DNA of 64,000 nucleotides. Origin: Chitinophaga pinensis. Its GTDB lineage: Bacteria; Bacteroidota; Bacteroidia; Chitinophagales; Chitinophagaceae. The position numbers and the translations under genes are program-made. Shown piece after piece: positions 38,826 to 48,628 of this stretch. Within the stretch, counting starts at the first letter, position 1; each line of letters starts with the position of its first letter. The notes beneath the pieces are model-generated. The model saw only the letters and a program-made list of their open reading frames with translations, did not search any database and was not told where the DNA came from. The DNA lies in NCBI RefSeq assembly GCF_007896845.1, contig NZ_VOHS01000006.1, positions 62,001-126,000 of the forward strand, read 5' to 3'.

Positions 38826-39295
38826 GAAGTAATACTATTTTCTTATTTCATTGTGTAATATTATCATTTTAACCCAATTGTTAACTAGAACACAAAAATC
38901 TGTTAAATGTTTCTTGCTCGTTCTGTTTTTATTTTTTAGCTTGGCGTTCGAATGTGAAATAATGATATTATTTAATGTGTGATTTGAGGAAAGCGAAAGA
39001 ATAGGGACATGTAGAACAATGGAAATTTCAACAATAGAGGTAGCGGGAATAAATAGATAAAATACCTATGCCGAATTATTTATCCCCGGTACCATTTTCG
39101 TAAGCTAGTCTATTGTAAGAAGAAGGAAACTGTGCCAGGCGGTATATCGAAATCTGCTTTTTAATCTCAGCATTGCAAGTAAATTTTTTATGGAGTAACA
39201 TAATGTGTTACCTCTTAATGGGAGAGGTGCATCTATACCTGTGTGTTTCATAAGGACTAAACAAAACATAATAAACTAAAATCCAAAAGAAAGCT
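38826..39295 (+). promoter_or_regulatory. 470-nt leader upstream of the SusC gene at 39296
   Basis: A/T-rich gap without a plausible coding frame. Near its end two overlapping hairpins can form: GTAACA-TAATG-TGTTAC (39195-39211) and ACCTCT-TAATGGG-AGAGGT (39210-39228). They lie about 70 nt before the SusC start and share bases, so only one can form at a time. No good TTTG/TAnnTTTG promoter pair was found, so the start of transcription is unknown. Confidence 0.4.
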
Positions 39296-42200
39296 ATGCG
39301 AAGATCTCTCTTAGTGTGTACATTGCTTTTCTTATGCTGCTGCTTTACTGCTTTAGCACAGACTAAGATAGCAGTGACGGGAACTATCAAAGATGCCAAG
39401 GGCACTCCTCTCCCTGGCGTAACCGTTAAAGAAAAGGGTGTTTCTAATGGCGCCATGTCAAACCCGGACGGGTCTTTCAAGCTGTCGGTTCCAGCTGAAG
39501 GCACATTAGTCGTTTCGTATGTAGGGTTTGTTACCCAGGAAATTCCGGTTGCTGGAAAAACTACCATCAACGTAACATTGGAAGAAGACAACAAAAACCT
39601 GAATGAGGTAGTTGTTACTGCAATGGGTATTAAAAGAGAATCACGTGCACTGGGTTATGCCGTAAGCACTGTGAGCTCTAAAGATTTGACTCAGACTGCC
39701 AGCCCAACCATCGGTTCTGCACTGTATGGTAAAGCTGCGGGTGTGAAGATCACGCAGGCGCCAGGTGGTGCTGCAGGTGGTGTATCCATCCAGGTAAGAG
39801 GTGTCTCTTCTGTAGGTTTGAACACACAGCCACTGTACGTAGTTGATGGTGTGCCTCTGAGAAACTTCAACAACCCTACTAACAACACTTTTGGTACTAC
39901 TAATGGTCGTATCGATGGTAACGGTGCCAACGATATCAACCCTGAAGATATCGAAAGTCTGACCGTTCTGAAAGGTGCGAGTGCAACTGCGCTGTACGGT
40001 TCAGAAGCAACCAACGGTGTAATCGTAATCACCACTAAAAAAGGTGCAAAAGGTAAAAACGGTCTGGGTGTAGAAGCTAATTACTCTTACAACCAGGAAA
40101 GACTGGCTATGTCTCCAGATTATCAGAACGAATTTGGTCCTGGTTATACACCAGCACTGAACCTGTCTGCTTCTGGCAATAAGAGCCGTGAAGGTTGGAT
40201 CACCGAGAACAATGGTGATGTTCACCCATACTACAGAGCTTATGGCTCTTTCGGTCCTAAGTTCGATGGCCGTCAGGTTACTTACTGGGATGGTTCTAAA
40301 AGAAAATATGAGGCACAGCCTGATAACTATAAAGATTTCTACCAGACTGGTTACAACTCCCAGGCTAACGTAGCGATCTCTAACGCAAGCGATAAAGGTA
40401 GCTTCCGTTTCTCTTATACCCGTATCGACTATAAGAGCATCATGCCAGGTAGTGATCTGTATAAAAATAACTTCAACTTCAATGGTACTCTGAAACTGCA
40501 CGAGAGAGTAACCCTCGATGTTGTTTCCAGCTACAACAACTTCTTCAGCCACAACCGTCCAAACACCATTAATAACATTACCAACTCTTATAATGGTTTC
40601 TTCGGTCGTATGGATGATATGAATGTGCTGAAAACAAGATATCAGACAAGAGATGGTTATAAATACGTGCTGTACAACAACGACGCTTATGGCTCTGAGG
40701 ACAAGTTCCTGTACAACATGAGACCTTCTCAGTTGCTGGATTATTTCTGGGATAACCTGCGTAACAGCTATAATGAAACTCAGAACCGTTTCATCAACAG
40801 TGCTACCCTGAGCATCAGATTACTGGATAACCTGACCCTGAGAGGTAGAGCGGGTGGCGATTTCACCAACCTGGCTGCTTCTGAAACAAGGTATAACGAA
40901 AAACCTGCAAGGCTTGGTTATACCGGTTCTTATGCAACAGAAAGCAGAAATAATAACGTGTTCTATGGTGACGTAATGGCTGTCTACAATCCTAAGCTGA
41001 CTAAAGATCTGGATATGACAGTTACAGGTGGTTATACCGCGCGTAAAACTACTTACAGATACAACAAGGTATCCACCAATGGCGGTCTGGTATCTGAAAA
41101 CTGGTTCAGCATGGGTAACTCCGCTCAGCAGCTGAATGCAAGTTCAGAACGCGCTACTCAGTATGATGTTGCCGGTTTCGGTATCCTGAACTTTGCTTAT
41201 AAAAACTTCCTGTATGTAGAAGGTACTGGTCGTTATGAGTCTACCAACACATTACCTGTAAAAGTAAACTCTTACTTCTATCCGTCTTTCAACGCAGGTT
41301 TCATCTTGTCTGAAGTAGTGAAAATGCCTAAAGCAATCAACTACGCTAAGTTGAGAGGTTCTTACGGTTTCGTAGGTAACCACCCGAATCTTTATCAGGC
41401 AAACGTACTGTACACTCAGTATGGTGTAAATTATGGTAAGAACAACCTGCTGTATCAGCAGCCTAACGGTAAAGCTTTCGGTAACGAAGACCTGAAATCT
41501 GAAAGAAAGAGAGAATCTGAAATCGGTCTGGAAGCAAGATTCCTCGATAGCCGTATCAGCCTCGACCTGAGCTACTATAATAATAAGGTAAGTAATCAGA
41601 TCCTTTATCGCTCTATCTCCAGCTCAAATGGTGCTTCCAGCCAGCTGGTAAACGCAGGTGATATCTCTAACTACGGTTATGAAGCTGCGATCAGCGCAAC
41701 TCCGATCGAAACAAAAGATCTCCGCTGGACTACCCGTTTCAACTTCGCTATCAACAAAAACAAACTGACAAGACTGCCTGACGGTCAGACTTTCCTGGAT
41801 GCAACAAACCTGGATAACCAATATGTTGTAATCCGTTCTCAGGTTGGTGAGTCTCTGGGTAATATCTATATACACCCATCTAACACAGATGGTAAAGGCA
41901 ACAAGCTGGTGAATGAATACGGTCTGTATAGCACTAATACCGGTGAATATGTGAAAGTTGGTAACATCCTGCCGAAATTAGTAGGTGGTTTCTCTAACAC
42001 AGTTGCTTACAAAGACTTCTCCCTGGACTTCACCCTGGACTACCGTTTTGGTGGTAACCTGGTGTCAACTCCATACTACTATGCAATGGGTGCAGGTTTG
42101 CTGAACAATACCCTGCAGTACAGAGATGCTGCAAGAGGTGGTCTGGCTTACAATGTAGTAGGTGATGAAAGCTCGCAGGATCCGTCTCAGTTCACATTGG

Positions 42201-42604
42201 CACAGGCTGCAAATGGTGTTCACCATGATGGTCTGATCCTGCCGGGTGTTAAAGCTGATGGTACTCCAAACGACAGAGTAATCACTGCCAGCGACTTCTA
42301 CTTCAACCAATACCAGTGGGGTGGCGATGGCGACTACAGTGCTTCTGTTCTGAAAAACAATTATATCAAACTGCGTGAAGTTGCTATCACATACAACGTT
42401 CCAAAAGTGATCAGCGATAAACTGCGCTTCCAGGGACTGCAGGTGTCTTTAATCGGACGTAACCTCCTGTATGTTTACAAATCACTGCCTAAAGGTCTGG
42501 ATCCTGAAGTTGGTGTAGGTTCTATGTGGTGGCAGCAGGGTATCGATCAGGGTACAGCAGGTCCTACAAGAAGTTACGGTGCAAGCATTCGTGCACGTTT
42601 CTAA
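39296..42604 (+). CDS. SusC/RagA-family TonB-dependent outer-membrane receptor
   Basis: 1102 residues starting with a signal peptide (MRRSLLVCTLLFLCCCFTALA). The carboxypeptidase-like domain (VTGTIKDAKGTPLPGVTVKE), plug (VVVTAMGIKRESRALGYAV) and a large barrel follow, ending in GASIRARF. It has no STN domain and no adjacent sigma or regulator gene. The SusD starts 34 nt downstream. The pair is flanked on both sides by haem-copper monooxygenase-like genes instead of glycoside hydrolases, so the ligand may not be a polysaccharide. Confidence 0.94.
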   Translation: MRRSLLVCTLLFLCCCFTALAQTKIAVTGTIKDAKGTPLPGVTVKEKGVSNGAMSNPDGSFKLSVPAEGTLVVSYVGFVTQEIPVAGKTTINVTLEEDNKNLNEVVVTAMGIKRESRALGYAVSTVSSKDLTQTASPTIGSALYGKAAGVKITQAPGGAAGGVSIQVRGVSSVGLNTQPLYVVDGVPLRNFNNPTNNTFGTTNGRIDGNGANDINPEDIESLTVLKGASATALYGSEATNGVIVITTKKGAKGKNGLGVEANYSYNQERLAMSPDYQNEFGPGYTPALNLSASGNKSREGWITENNGDVHPYYRAYGSFGPKFDGRQVTYWDGSKRKYEAQPDNYKDFYQTGYNSQANVAISNASDKGSFRFSYTRIDYKSIMPGSDLYKNNFNFNGTLKLHERVTLDVVSSYNNFFSHNRPNTINNITNSYNGFFGRMDDMNVLKTRYQTRDGYKYVLYNNDAYGSEDKFLYNMRPSQLLDYFWDNLRNSYNETQNRFINSATLSIRLLDNLTLRGRAGGDFTNLAASETRYNEKPARLGYTGSYATESRNNNVFYGDVMAVYNPKLTKDLDMTVTGGYTARKTTYRYNKVSTNGGLVSENWFSMGNSAQQLNASSERATQYDVAGFGILNFAYKNFLYVEGTGRYESTNTLPVKVNSYFYPSFNAGFILSEVVKMPKAINYAKLRGSYGFVGNHPNLYQANVLYTQYGVNYGKNNLLYQQPNGKAFGNEDLKSERKRESEIGLEARFLDSRISLDLSYYNNKVSNQILYRSISSSNGASSQLVNAGDISNYGYEAAISATPIETKDLRWTTRFNFAINKNKLTRLPDGQTFLDATNLDNQYVVIRSQVGESLGNIYIHPSNTDGKGNKLVNEYGLYSTNTGEYVKVGNILPKLVGGFSNTVAYKDFSLDFTLDYRFGGNLVSTPYYYAMGAGLLNNTLQYRDAARGGLAYNVVGDESSQDPSQFTLAQAANGVHHDGLILPGVKADGTPNDRVITASDFYFNQYQWGGDGDYSASVLKNNYIKLREVAITYNVPKVISDKLRFQGLQVSLIGRNLLYVYKSLPKGLDPEVGVGSMWWQQGIDQGTAGPTRSYGASIRARF

Positions 42605-42638
42605 AATGTAATTGTGAAAATCGGATAAAAAGAAAATA

Positions 42639-44237
42639 ATGAAAAAAGTATTCGTAAATATAGCTCTCTTCTGCTCAATGGCTGGCTTGTTCAGCTCTTG
42701 TTCAAAAACGATCGAAGAGTCTTACACAAACCCTGAGAAAATCTCTGAAGGGTCTTTGAGTAAGCTGTTTTCTGGTATGTATCTGAATAAAAGGATACAT
42801 CCAAGCTACTATGACTATTATACATTCCTGATGCCGGCAATGGCGAACTACACTCAGCTGGTTGCAACCGCTCCTGGCAATCAGATGTATGTGCCTAACC
42901 CATCTTATCTGGAAGGTCGCTGGACAGATTTTTATTCCGGCTCACGTGCGGATGATGGACAGACACCTGACTATAACTACAATGGTCCTGGTATCCTGAG
43001 CTCCTACCGCGAGATGCAGACAACCCTGAGCAAAATGTCTGCAGATCAGCAGGCAAGAAATCAGGTGTTCATGAAATGTGCTGAAGTGATATTATACGAT
43101 CAGACAGCGCAAATGATCGATCTTTGGGGTGATATTCCTTTCTCCGAAGCAGGTGGATTGAATAGCCCTGATCGTACTGCCAAGAATGTACCTTATGATG
43201 ATGCGAAAGCAACATATACAAAACTCATCGCTGAACTGAAGGCTGCAAACACTTTCTTCGACACAGTAAATGTTGCAACTGACGTTAAGTCTGAACTGAC
43301 AACTGCTGATATCGTACTGAAAGGTGATATGACTGCATGGCAGCGTTATACAAACTCCCTGCGTCTGCGCCTGCTGATGCGTATTTCTAACAGTGATGCT
43401 TCTGCACAAGCTGAGATCTCCGCTATGCTGGCTGCACCGGCTACTTTCCCGTTAGTTGCTTCTAACGATCAGAACGTACTGTTCCAGGAAAGCCCAACCG
43501 CAGTAAGAAGTGACCTGATAGATGCATTCAACGGTTCTTATGCACCTGAGTATCTGATCAACACCATTCAGGAAGCAAATGGCGATCCTCGTCTCCGTGT
43601 AATGTGGGATGAAGATGATGAGAATGGTTACAAAGGTTTCCCATGGAATGGTACTGTTGGTGATATCGAAAACTCTAAGCGTCTGTATGCTGTATTTGAT
43701 ACTGCTACTTTCACTTACAATGACAATATCCCTGGCGTTATCATGACTGCTGCTGAAGTAAGTTTCCTGAAAGCTGAAGCATTCGAAAGATTCGGCGGTG
43801 GCGATGCATCTGTTGAATATAACAATGGTATCAGACAGTCCATCGGTTTCTATTACAGTATCAATAAAGGTGCTATCAAGAGACAAGGTCAGGATAACTT
43901 CAGCCGTGAACCACTGGCATCTCCTACTGACGCAGAGATAAACACATATCTTGCTAAAGCAGCGATTGCTTACACTGGTACCAGTACTGAAAAGCTGGTG
44001 AAAATCTACACCCAGAAATGGGAGAACTTCTTCATCATGCAGGCTGGTCAGGCATGGGCTGAACTGAGAAGAACAGGTTACCCTGTATTGAACTTCCCGG
44101 TTTCAGGTAGCCTTTCGCCTAAGCCACCTAAACGCCTGTTGTATCCGGCTAACGAACAACTGTACAACGCAGTTGAGTACAACAAAGTAAAAGCAAAAGA
44201 TACGCGTGAGACGCCAATCTTCTGGGAGGCTAAATAA
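42639..44237 (+). CDS. SusD/RagB-family outer-membrane lipoprotein
   Basis: 532 residues with a lipoprotein signal (CSMAGLFSSCSKTIEES, acylated Cys21). The SusD motif WQRYTNSLRLRLLMRISN is present and the C-terminus is ETPIFWEAK, a diverged form of the WWDK ending of the other three. It forms the surface complex with the SusC encoded directly upstream. A strong terminator at 44256 ends the pair before the second monooxygenase-like gene, so that gene needs its own promoter or read-through. Confidence 0.9.
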   Translation: MKKVFVNIALFCSMAGLFSSCSKTIEESYTNPEKISEGSLSKLFSGMYLNKRIHPSYYDYYTFLMPAMANYTQLVATAPGNQMYVPNPSYLEGRWTDFYSGSRADDGQTPDYNYNGPGILSSYREMQTTLSKMSADQQARNQVFMKCAEVILYDQTAQMIDLWGDIPFSEAGGLNSPDRTAKNVPYDDAKATYTKLIAELKAANTFFDTVNVATDVKSELTTADIVLKGDMTAWQRYTNSLRLRLLMRISNSDASAQAEISAMLAAPATFPLVASNDQNVLFQESPTAVRSDLIDAFNGSYAPEYLINTIQEANGDPRLRVMWDEDDENGYKGFPWNGTVGDIENSKRLYAVFDTATFTYNDNIPGVIMTAAEVSFLKAEAFERFGGGDASVEYNNGIRQSIGFYYSINKGAIKRQGQDNFSREPLASPTDAEINTYLAKAAIAYTGTSTEKLVKIYTQKWENFFIMQAGQAWAELRRTGYPVLNFPVSGSLSPKPPKRLLYPANEQLYNAVEYNKVKAKDTRETPIFWEAK

Positions 44238-44255
44238 TCTCCACTAATGATATCC

Positions 44256-44288
44256 AAAAAAGGGCCGGCATTATGCCGGCCCTTTTTT
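44256..44288 (+). terminator. Intrinsic terminator after the SusCD pair at 39296-44237
   Basis: AAAAAAGGGCCGGCA and its exact complement with a TTA loop, ending in seven T. The stem is 15 bp and starts 18 nt after the SusD stop. Confidence 0.93.
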
Positions 44289-44353
44289 TGCCCACACCTT
44301 TGCCCGTTTTTTTCTACCTTACAGTTCTTAACTTATTCCTTATTCCTGTGAAA

Positions 44354-45670
44354 ATGCTGCACAAAGGTTTTCTATCATTTTGCTGCTGCCTCCTGCTGAT
44401 ATTGCCGTTACGCCACGTTTCCGCACAGCAGGTGACCTGGTCCCAGCATATTGCGCCCATCATTCACCATAACTGTACACCCTGCCACCGTCACGGTGAA
44501 GCAGCTCCCTTCTCTCTCGTGACTTATGATGAAGTCGCCAAGAGAGCCTCCTTTATTAAACGTGTGACGGAAAGCCGGTACATGCCACCATGGAAACCTG
44601 ACCCGCACTACGTCACCTTCGCCAATGAAAGAAGACTGAGCGACGAAGAAATTAAACTGTTAGGGGATTGGGCAGAACATGGTATGCCAAAAGGAGAAGG
44701 AGAAGTAAAAGAGGTGCCACAAGCCTTTGTAGAAGGGACCCTCTTCCATCGTCCGCCTGACCTCGTTGTGAAAATGAATACCGCCTATACCCTTAAAGGT
44801 GATAACGTTGAACGCTTCATTGTATATAAATTGCCTTTCGAAATACCGGATTCAGTTGCCGTGGAAGCAATCGAATTTACCTCCAATAACCGCAAGGTCA
44901 TTCATCACGCCAACTACGAGATTAACGACGTGCCGGATGCTGACTTCACCAACACCGCAGATTATGTGGATAATACAGAGTCACATCTCGACTACTATCA
45001 ACAGTATGTACAATATCGTAAAAAGATGAAATACTTCGGTGGATGGATCCCGGGTAGCAGCTATGAATCATACCCTGAAGACATCGGATGGGTAATGCCC
45101 AAACGGGGCGTTGTACTGCTGACTGTTCATTACGCACCGGTAGGAAAAGATGAAGAAGTGATCAGTGGGGTACAGTTCTTTTTCAGAAAGAAGCCGGTAA
45201 AACGCATTATAAGAGCAACCAGTTATGGCTCCGGTGGTGTAGGAGAGAAGGAAATCGAACCTTTCTTCTATATTCCCGCGAATGTGGAAAAGAGCTTTAA
45301 ATTGAATGTAAAACTTACCGAAACACAATCACTCTTATACGTATGGCCACATATGCACCTCCTCGGCCAGACTTTTAAAGCCTATGCCGTAACGCCGGAA
45401 AAAGACACGATCCGCCTCGTGTCCATTCCACAATGGGATTTCAACTGGCAGGAAATATACTGGTTCCCGAAAATGGTAAAGATCCCGAAAGGCACCATAC
45501 TGACAATGGAAGGTAAGTACGACAATACTGTAAATAACGCCGCCAATCCATCCTTCCCGCCACAACTCGTCTATGGCGCCATGCGTACGAAAGATGAGAT
45601 GATGACCATGATTATTATGTCGCTGTCCTATGAAAAAGGAGATGAAGAGAAAGAGGTGAAGCGACCGTAA
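44354..45670 (+). CDS. Exported haem c / two-copper type II (PHM-like) monooxygenase-like protein, second copy
   Basis: 438 residues from the ATG at 44354. The longest frame would start inside the preceding terminator and is rejected. The signal peptide ends near HVSAQ. CTPCH at residues 41-45 is the haem c motif. The copper-ligand motifs of the paralog at 37491 are all kept: VIHHANY, LLTVHYAPVGK, WPHMHLLG and DEMMTMI. The two proteins align along their whole length. This copy lacks an adjacent redoxin. Position after a SusCD pair suggests that substrate import and oxidation at the envelope may be linked, but this is an inference. Its stop is followed by a long nested hairpin. Confidence 0.75.
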   Translation: MLHKGFLSFCCCLLLILPLRHVSAQQVTWSQHIAPIIHHNCTPCHRHGEAAPFSLVTYDEVAKRASFIKRVTESRYMPPWKPDPHYVTFANERRLSDEEIKLLGDWAEHGMPKGEGEVKEVPQAFVEGTLFHRPPDLVVKMNTAYTLKGDNVERFIVYKLPFEIPDSVAVEAIEFTSNNRKVIHHANYEINDVPDADFTNTADYVDNTESHLDYYQQYVQYRKKMKYFGGWIPGSSYESYPEDIGWVMPKRGVVLLTVHYAPVGKDEEVISGVQFFFRKKPVKRIIRATSYGSGGVGEKEIEPFFYIPANVEKSFKLNVKLTETQSLLYVWPHMHLLGQTFKAYAVTPEKDTIRLVSIPQWDFNWQEIYWFPKMVKIPKGTILTMEGKYDNTVNNAANPSFPPQLVYGAMRTKDEMMTMIIMSLSYEKGDEEKEVKRP

Positions 45671-45680
45671 GTCAATAAGC

Positions 45681-45794
45681 AATTAAGAATTAAATTGCCT
45701 GAAATAATATAAAAACGGGCATGGTTCTTCAAGTCAGAAGGACCATGCCCGTTTTATGTTAACAGCAAACCAGCTGCAATTTTAATTCTTAATT
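45681..45794. terminator. Nested bidirectional terminator between the monooxygenase-like gene and mutS
   Basis: The inner stem pairs 45712-45730 with 45737-45755 (19 bp, one G-T pair, loop AAGTCA) and is flanked by A- and T-runs, so it can stop both convergent genes. Outside it, 45681-45698 (AATTAAGAATTAAATTGC) pairs with 45776-45794 apart from one extra base. The whole structure nearly spans the 127-nt gap. Confidence 0.85.
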
Positions 45795-45797
45795 TTT

Positions 45798-48404
45798 CTA
45801 CAACAGATTCTTAATCTCATTCAGTTTCAGCAACGCCTCTACCGGTGTCAGTCTGTTAATATCCACATCATTCAACATATCCCTGATCTCTTTGAAAGTA
45901 TCGCTATGCGCATCAAAGATACTGAGCTGTACTTTCTGCGTAGGACCTGCCATCTCTTTCACATGTTTTTCCAGCGGTGCTTCAATATGCTTTTGCTCCA
46001 GATGTGACAATACTTCATTCGCGCGTTGCAGTAACTGAGGAGGCATACCCGCCATACGTGCCACGTGTATACCAAAGCTGTGGCGACTACCACCCGGTGC
46101 CAGCTTACGGAGGAAGATCACCTTGTTGCCGGACTCTTTATTGGTAATATGATAGTTCTTGACACGATTGTGTTTATTCTCCAGTTCATTCAACTCATGA
46201 TAGTGTGTCGCAAAAAGTGTTTTAGGCATATGCGGCGTCATATCATGCAGGTATTCCACAATACTCCACGCAATCGAAATACCATCATAGGTACTGGTAC
46301 CACGGCCGATCTCATCGAGTATTACCAGACTTCGTGGCGTAATATTGTTGATAATGCTGGCTGTTTCGTTCATCTCAACCATGAAGGTAGATTCTCCACC
46401 GCTCAGGTTATCGGAAGCGCCTACACGCGTAAAGATCTTGTCTGTCAGACCAATCTCCGCCGCCGCTGCCGGTACAAAACTACCCATGTGCGCCATCAGT
46501 GTAATGAGGGCTGTCTGTCGCAACAGCGCTGATTTACCACTCATGTTCGGACCCGTCAGAATGATGATCTGCTGTTGTTCTTTATCCAGTACAATATCAT
46601 TTGCTACATAACTTTCTCCCGGTGGCAGACCTCTTTCAATAACCGGATGTCTGCCTTCACGGATATCCAGATGATAGCCATCAGTGACATTTGGGCGACG
46701 ATATTTATATTGAATAGCGTTATTGGCAAAGCTCAGCAGACAATCTAACCGCGCCATCAGCTGTGCATTCTGCTGGATGGCCTGAATGTGTGGTTGTAAG
46801 GCAACCAGTAATTCATCAAACAACTGTATTTCCAGTGCAAGGATTTTCTCTTCAGCTCCTACGATCTTTTCTTCATATTCCTTCAGCTCAGGTGTAATAT
46901 AACGTTCCGCATTGGCTAATGTCTGCTTACGGATCCAGTTCTCCGGTACTTTATTCTTATGCGCATTCGTTACTTCAAGATAGTAGCCGAATACATTATT
47001 GAAAGCGACCTTCAGACTTGGAATGCCGGTTGCATCAGATTCCGTCTGCTGAATACGCAGCAGGTACTCTTTACCTGAATGTGCGATGGTACGCAGGTTG
47101 TCCAGTTCAGTATGTATACCGTTTTGTATAACACCGCCTTTGCTGACTAATATTGGCGGTGTCTCTACGATCTGTTCAAGGATGCGGCAAAGAATACCGG
47201 GACATGGATTCAGTTTCTCGCCAATAGCAGTCAGATAAGGATGCCCCGTCTGTGCCAGTAACTGTTTGATACCTTCTACCTGCTGTAATGCTTTCGCCAG
47301 CATCATCACTTCACGTGGATTGATCTTGCGCAGCGGTATCTTGGATACAAGTCGTTCCAGATCCCCTGTCTGTTTCAGGTGTTGCAGTATATTTCCTGAC
47401 AGATCTGTTTCTTTGATGAAATACTCCGTTACATCCAGTCTTTCGTTGATCTGTTTAATATCTCTTAATGGTAATACCATCCAGCGTTTCAGCAGTCTGG
47501 CGCCCATAGGGGTAACAGTCGTATCCAGTGTTTTCAGCAGGGTATGACCGTTTTCAACACTACTGCCCAACAGTTCCAGATTTCTGATCGTAAAACGATC
47601 CATCCAGAGAAAATCATCCTGTTCGATGCGTTGGATGTTGGTGATATGTTGCAGATGTGGATGTTCTGTGTCACGGAGATAGTGCAGACAGGCGCCGGCA
47701 GCAATAATAGCGTCCTGCAGACCATCTACCCCAAACCCTTTCAGACTATGCGTCTCAAATTGTTTGAGGAGGGTTTCTTCTGCGTAATTGGTTGTGAAGA
47801 TCCACTCTTCCAGAGTATATGTATAGAATTTGGAACCAAATTGTTCCTTGAAATGTTTCTGTTGCGGACGGGCAAAGATGACTTCTGCCGGCTTGAAGCT
47901 TTGCAGGAGTTTATCCGCATATTCCAGGTTGCCCTGTGCTACGAAGAATTCACCGGTAGAAATATCGAGGAATGCCACACCAGTCAATTCTTTTCCGAAA
48001 TGAACGGCAGCCAGGAAGTTGTTACTGGCATTTTCAAGAATCTTGTCATTCACAGCCACACCCGGAGTAACCATTTCGGTCACACCACGTTTCACGATGC
48101 CTTTGGCCATTTTAGGATCTTCCAGCTGATCACATACTGCTACACGATAACCAGCTTTTACCAGTTTGTGAAGATATGTATCGAGGGAGTGATGGGGAAA
48201 ACCTGCCAGGTCCTGTTGTGAAGCAGAACCATTGGCCCTTTTGGTGAGTACAATACCTAATACTTTCGACGCGATGATTGCATCGTCATTAAAAGTTTCA
48301 TAAAAATCTCCCACGCGGAACAACAGGACAGCATCCGGGTAACGTGCCTTGATGGCGTTGTGCTGTTGCATGAGCGGGGTTTCTACCGATTTGCTTTTTG
48401 CCAT
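45798..48404 (-). CDS. mutS: DNA mismatch repair protein MutS
   Basis: 868 residues from the ATG at 48404; a longer frame adding 17 residues is rejected because TPLMQQHNAIKARYPDA is the normal MutS N-terminus. The mismatch-reading Phe-x-Glu motif is in RVGDFYETF, the Walker A is GPNMSGKSALL, the signature region is DNLSGGESTFMVEM and Walker B is LVILDEIGRGTSTYDG. It recognises mispaired bases and recruits MutL. It stands alone, divergent from the RNA methyltransferase gene. A near-perfect -7 element lies 4 nt before its start. Confidence 0.97.
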   Translation of the reverse strand: MAKSKSVETPLMQQHNAIKARYPDAVLLFRVGDFYETFNDDAIIASKVLGIVLTKRANGSASQQDLAGFPHHSLDTYLHKLVKAGYRVAVCDQLEDPKMAKGIVKRGVTEMVTPGVAVNDKILENASNNFLAAVHFGKELTGVAFLDISTGEFFVAQGNLEYADKLLQSFKPAEVIFARPQQKHFKEQFGSKFYTYTLEEWIFTTNYAEETLLKQFETHSLKGFGVDGLQDAIIAAGACLHYLRDTEHPHLQHITNIQRIEQDDFLWMDRFTIRNLELLGSSVENGHTLLKTLDTTVTPMGARLLKRWMVLPLRDIKQINERLDVTEYFIKETDLSGNILQHLKQTGDLERLVSKIPLRKINPREVMMLAKALQQVEGIKQLLAQTGHPYLTAIGEKLNPCPGILCRILEQIVETPPILVSKGGVIQNGIHTELDNLRTIAHSGKEYLLRIQQTESDATGIPSLKVAFNNVFGYYLEVTNAHKNKVPENWIRKQTLANAERYITPELKEYEEKIVGAEEKILALEIQLFDELLVALQPHIQAIQQNAQLMARLDCLLSFANNAIQYKYRRPNVTDGYHLDIREGRHPVIERGLPPGESYVANDIVLDKEQQQIIILTGPNMSGKSALLRQTALITLMAHMGSFVPAAAAEIGLTDKIFTRVGASDNLSGGESTFMVEMNETASIINNITPRSLVILDEIGRGTSTYDGISIAWSIVEYLHDMTPHMPKTLFATHYHELNELENKHNRVKNYHITNKESGNKVIFLRKLAPGGSRHSFGIHVARMAGMPPQLLQRANEVLSHLEQKHIEAPLEKHVKEMAGPTQKVQLSIFDAHSDTFKEIRDMLNDVDINRLTPVEALLKLNEIKNLL

Positions 48405-48408
48405 TCGG

Positions 48409-48416
48409 CAAATATA
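48409..48416 (-). promoter_or_regulatory. -7 promoter element TATATTTG of mutS
   Basis: Read on the minus strand, TATATTTG fits TAnnTTTG and ends 4 nt before the mutS ATG. The mRNA would have nearly no leader. No firm -33 element was found. Confidence 0.45.
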
Positions 48417-48616
48417 TAATAATGTGCGGATGTGCTGAATTTGAGATGTACACATCCCTTTTTTTAGCTGTGAAGATGTATTTTCCTTTGAAAAACAAGG
48501 ATTTATCTATTTTTTCATTGTCTTGCAGATGCTTCTGGTACCTTTTGGAGAAGGAGGGGGCTTTGGCAGGAACCGGCACAAAAGCTGTCAGTTCCTGAAC
48601 ACTTTACATTTTATCG

Positions 48617-48624
48617 TACTTTTG
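48617..48624 (+). promoter_or_regulatory. -7 promoter element TACTTTTG of the RNA methyltransferase gene
   Basis: TACTTTTG fits TAnnTTTG and ends 4 nt before the ATG at 48629, the same spacing as for mutS on the other strand. No ribosome binding site is visible. Confidence 0.45.
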
Positions 48625-48628
48625 CAAA

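Noticed and set aside
31654..44237. Classical polysaccharide utilisation locus
   Set aside because: No glycoside hydrolase, lyase or carbohydrate esterase lies beside these SusCD pairs; the nearest are the GH20 and GH29-like genes at the far right end.
47544..48221. Open frame of 225 codons antisense to mutS
   Set aside because: mutS is unambiguous and complete. The antisense frame has no recognisable features.
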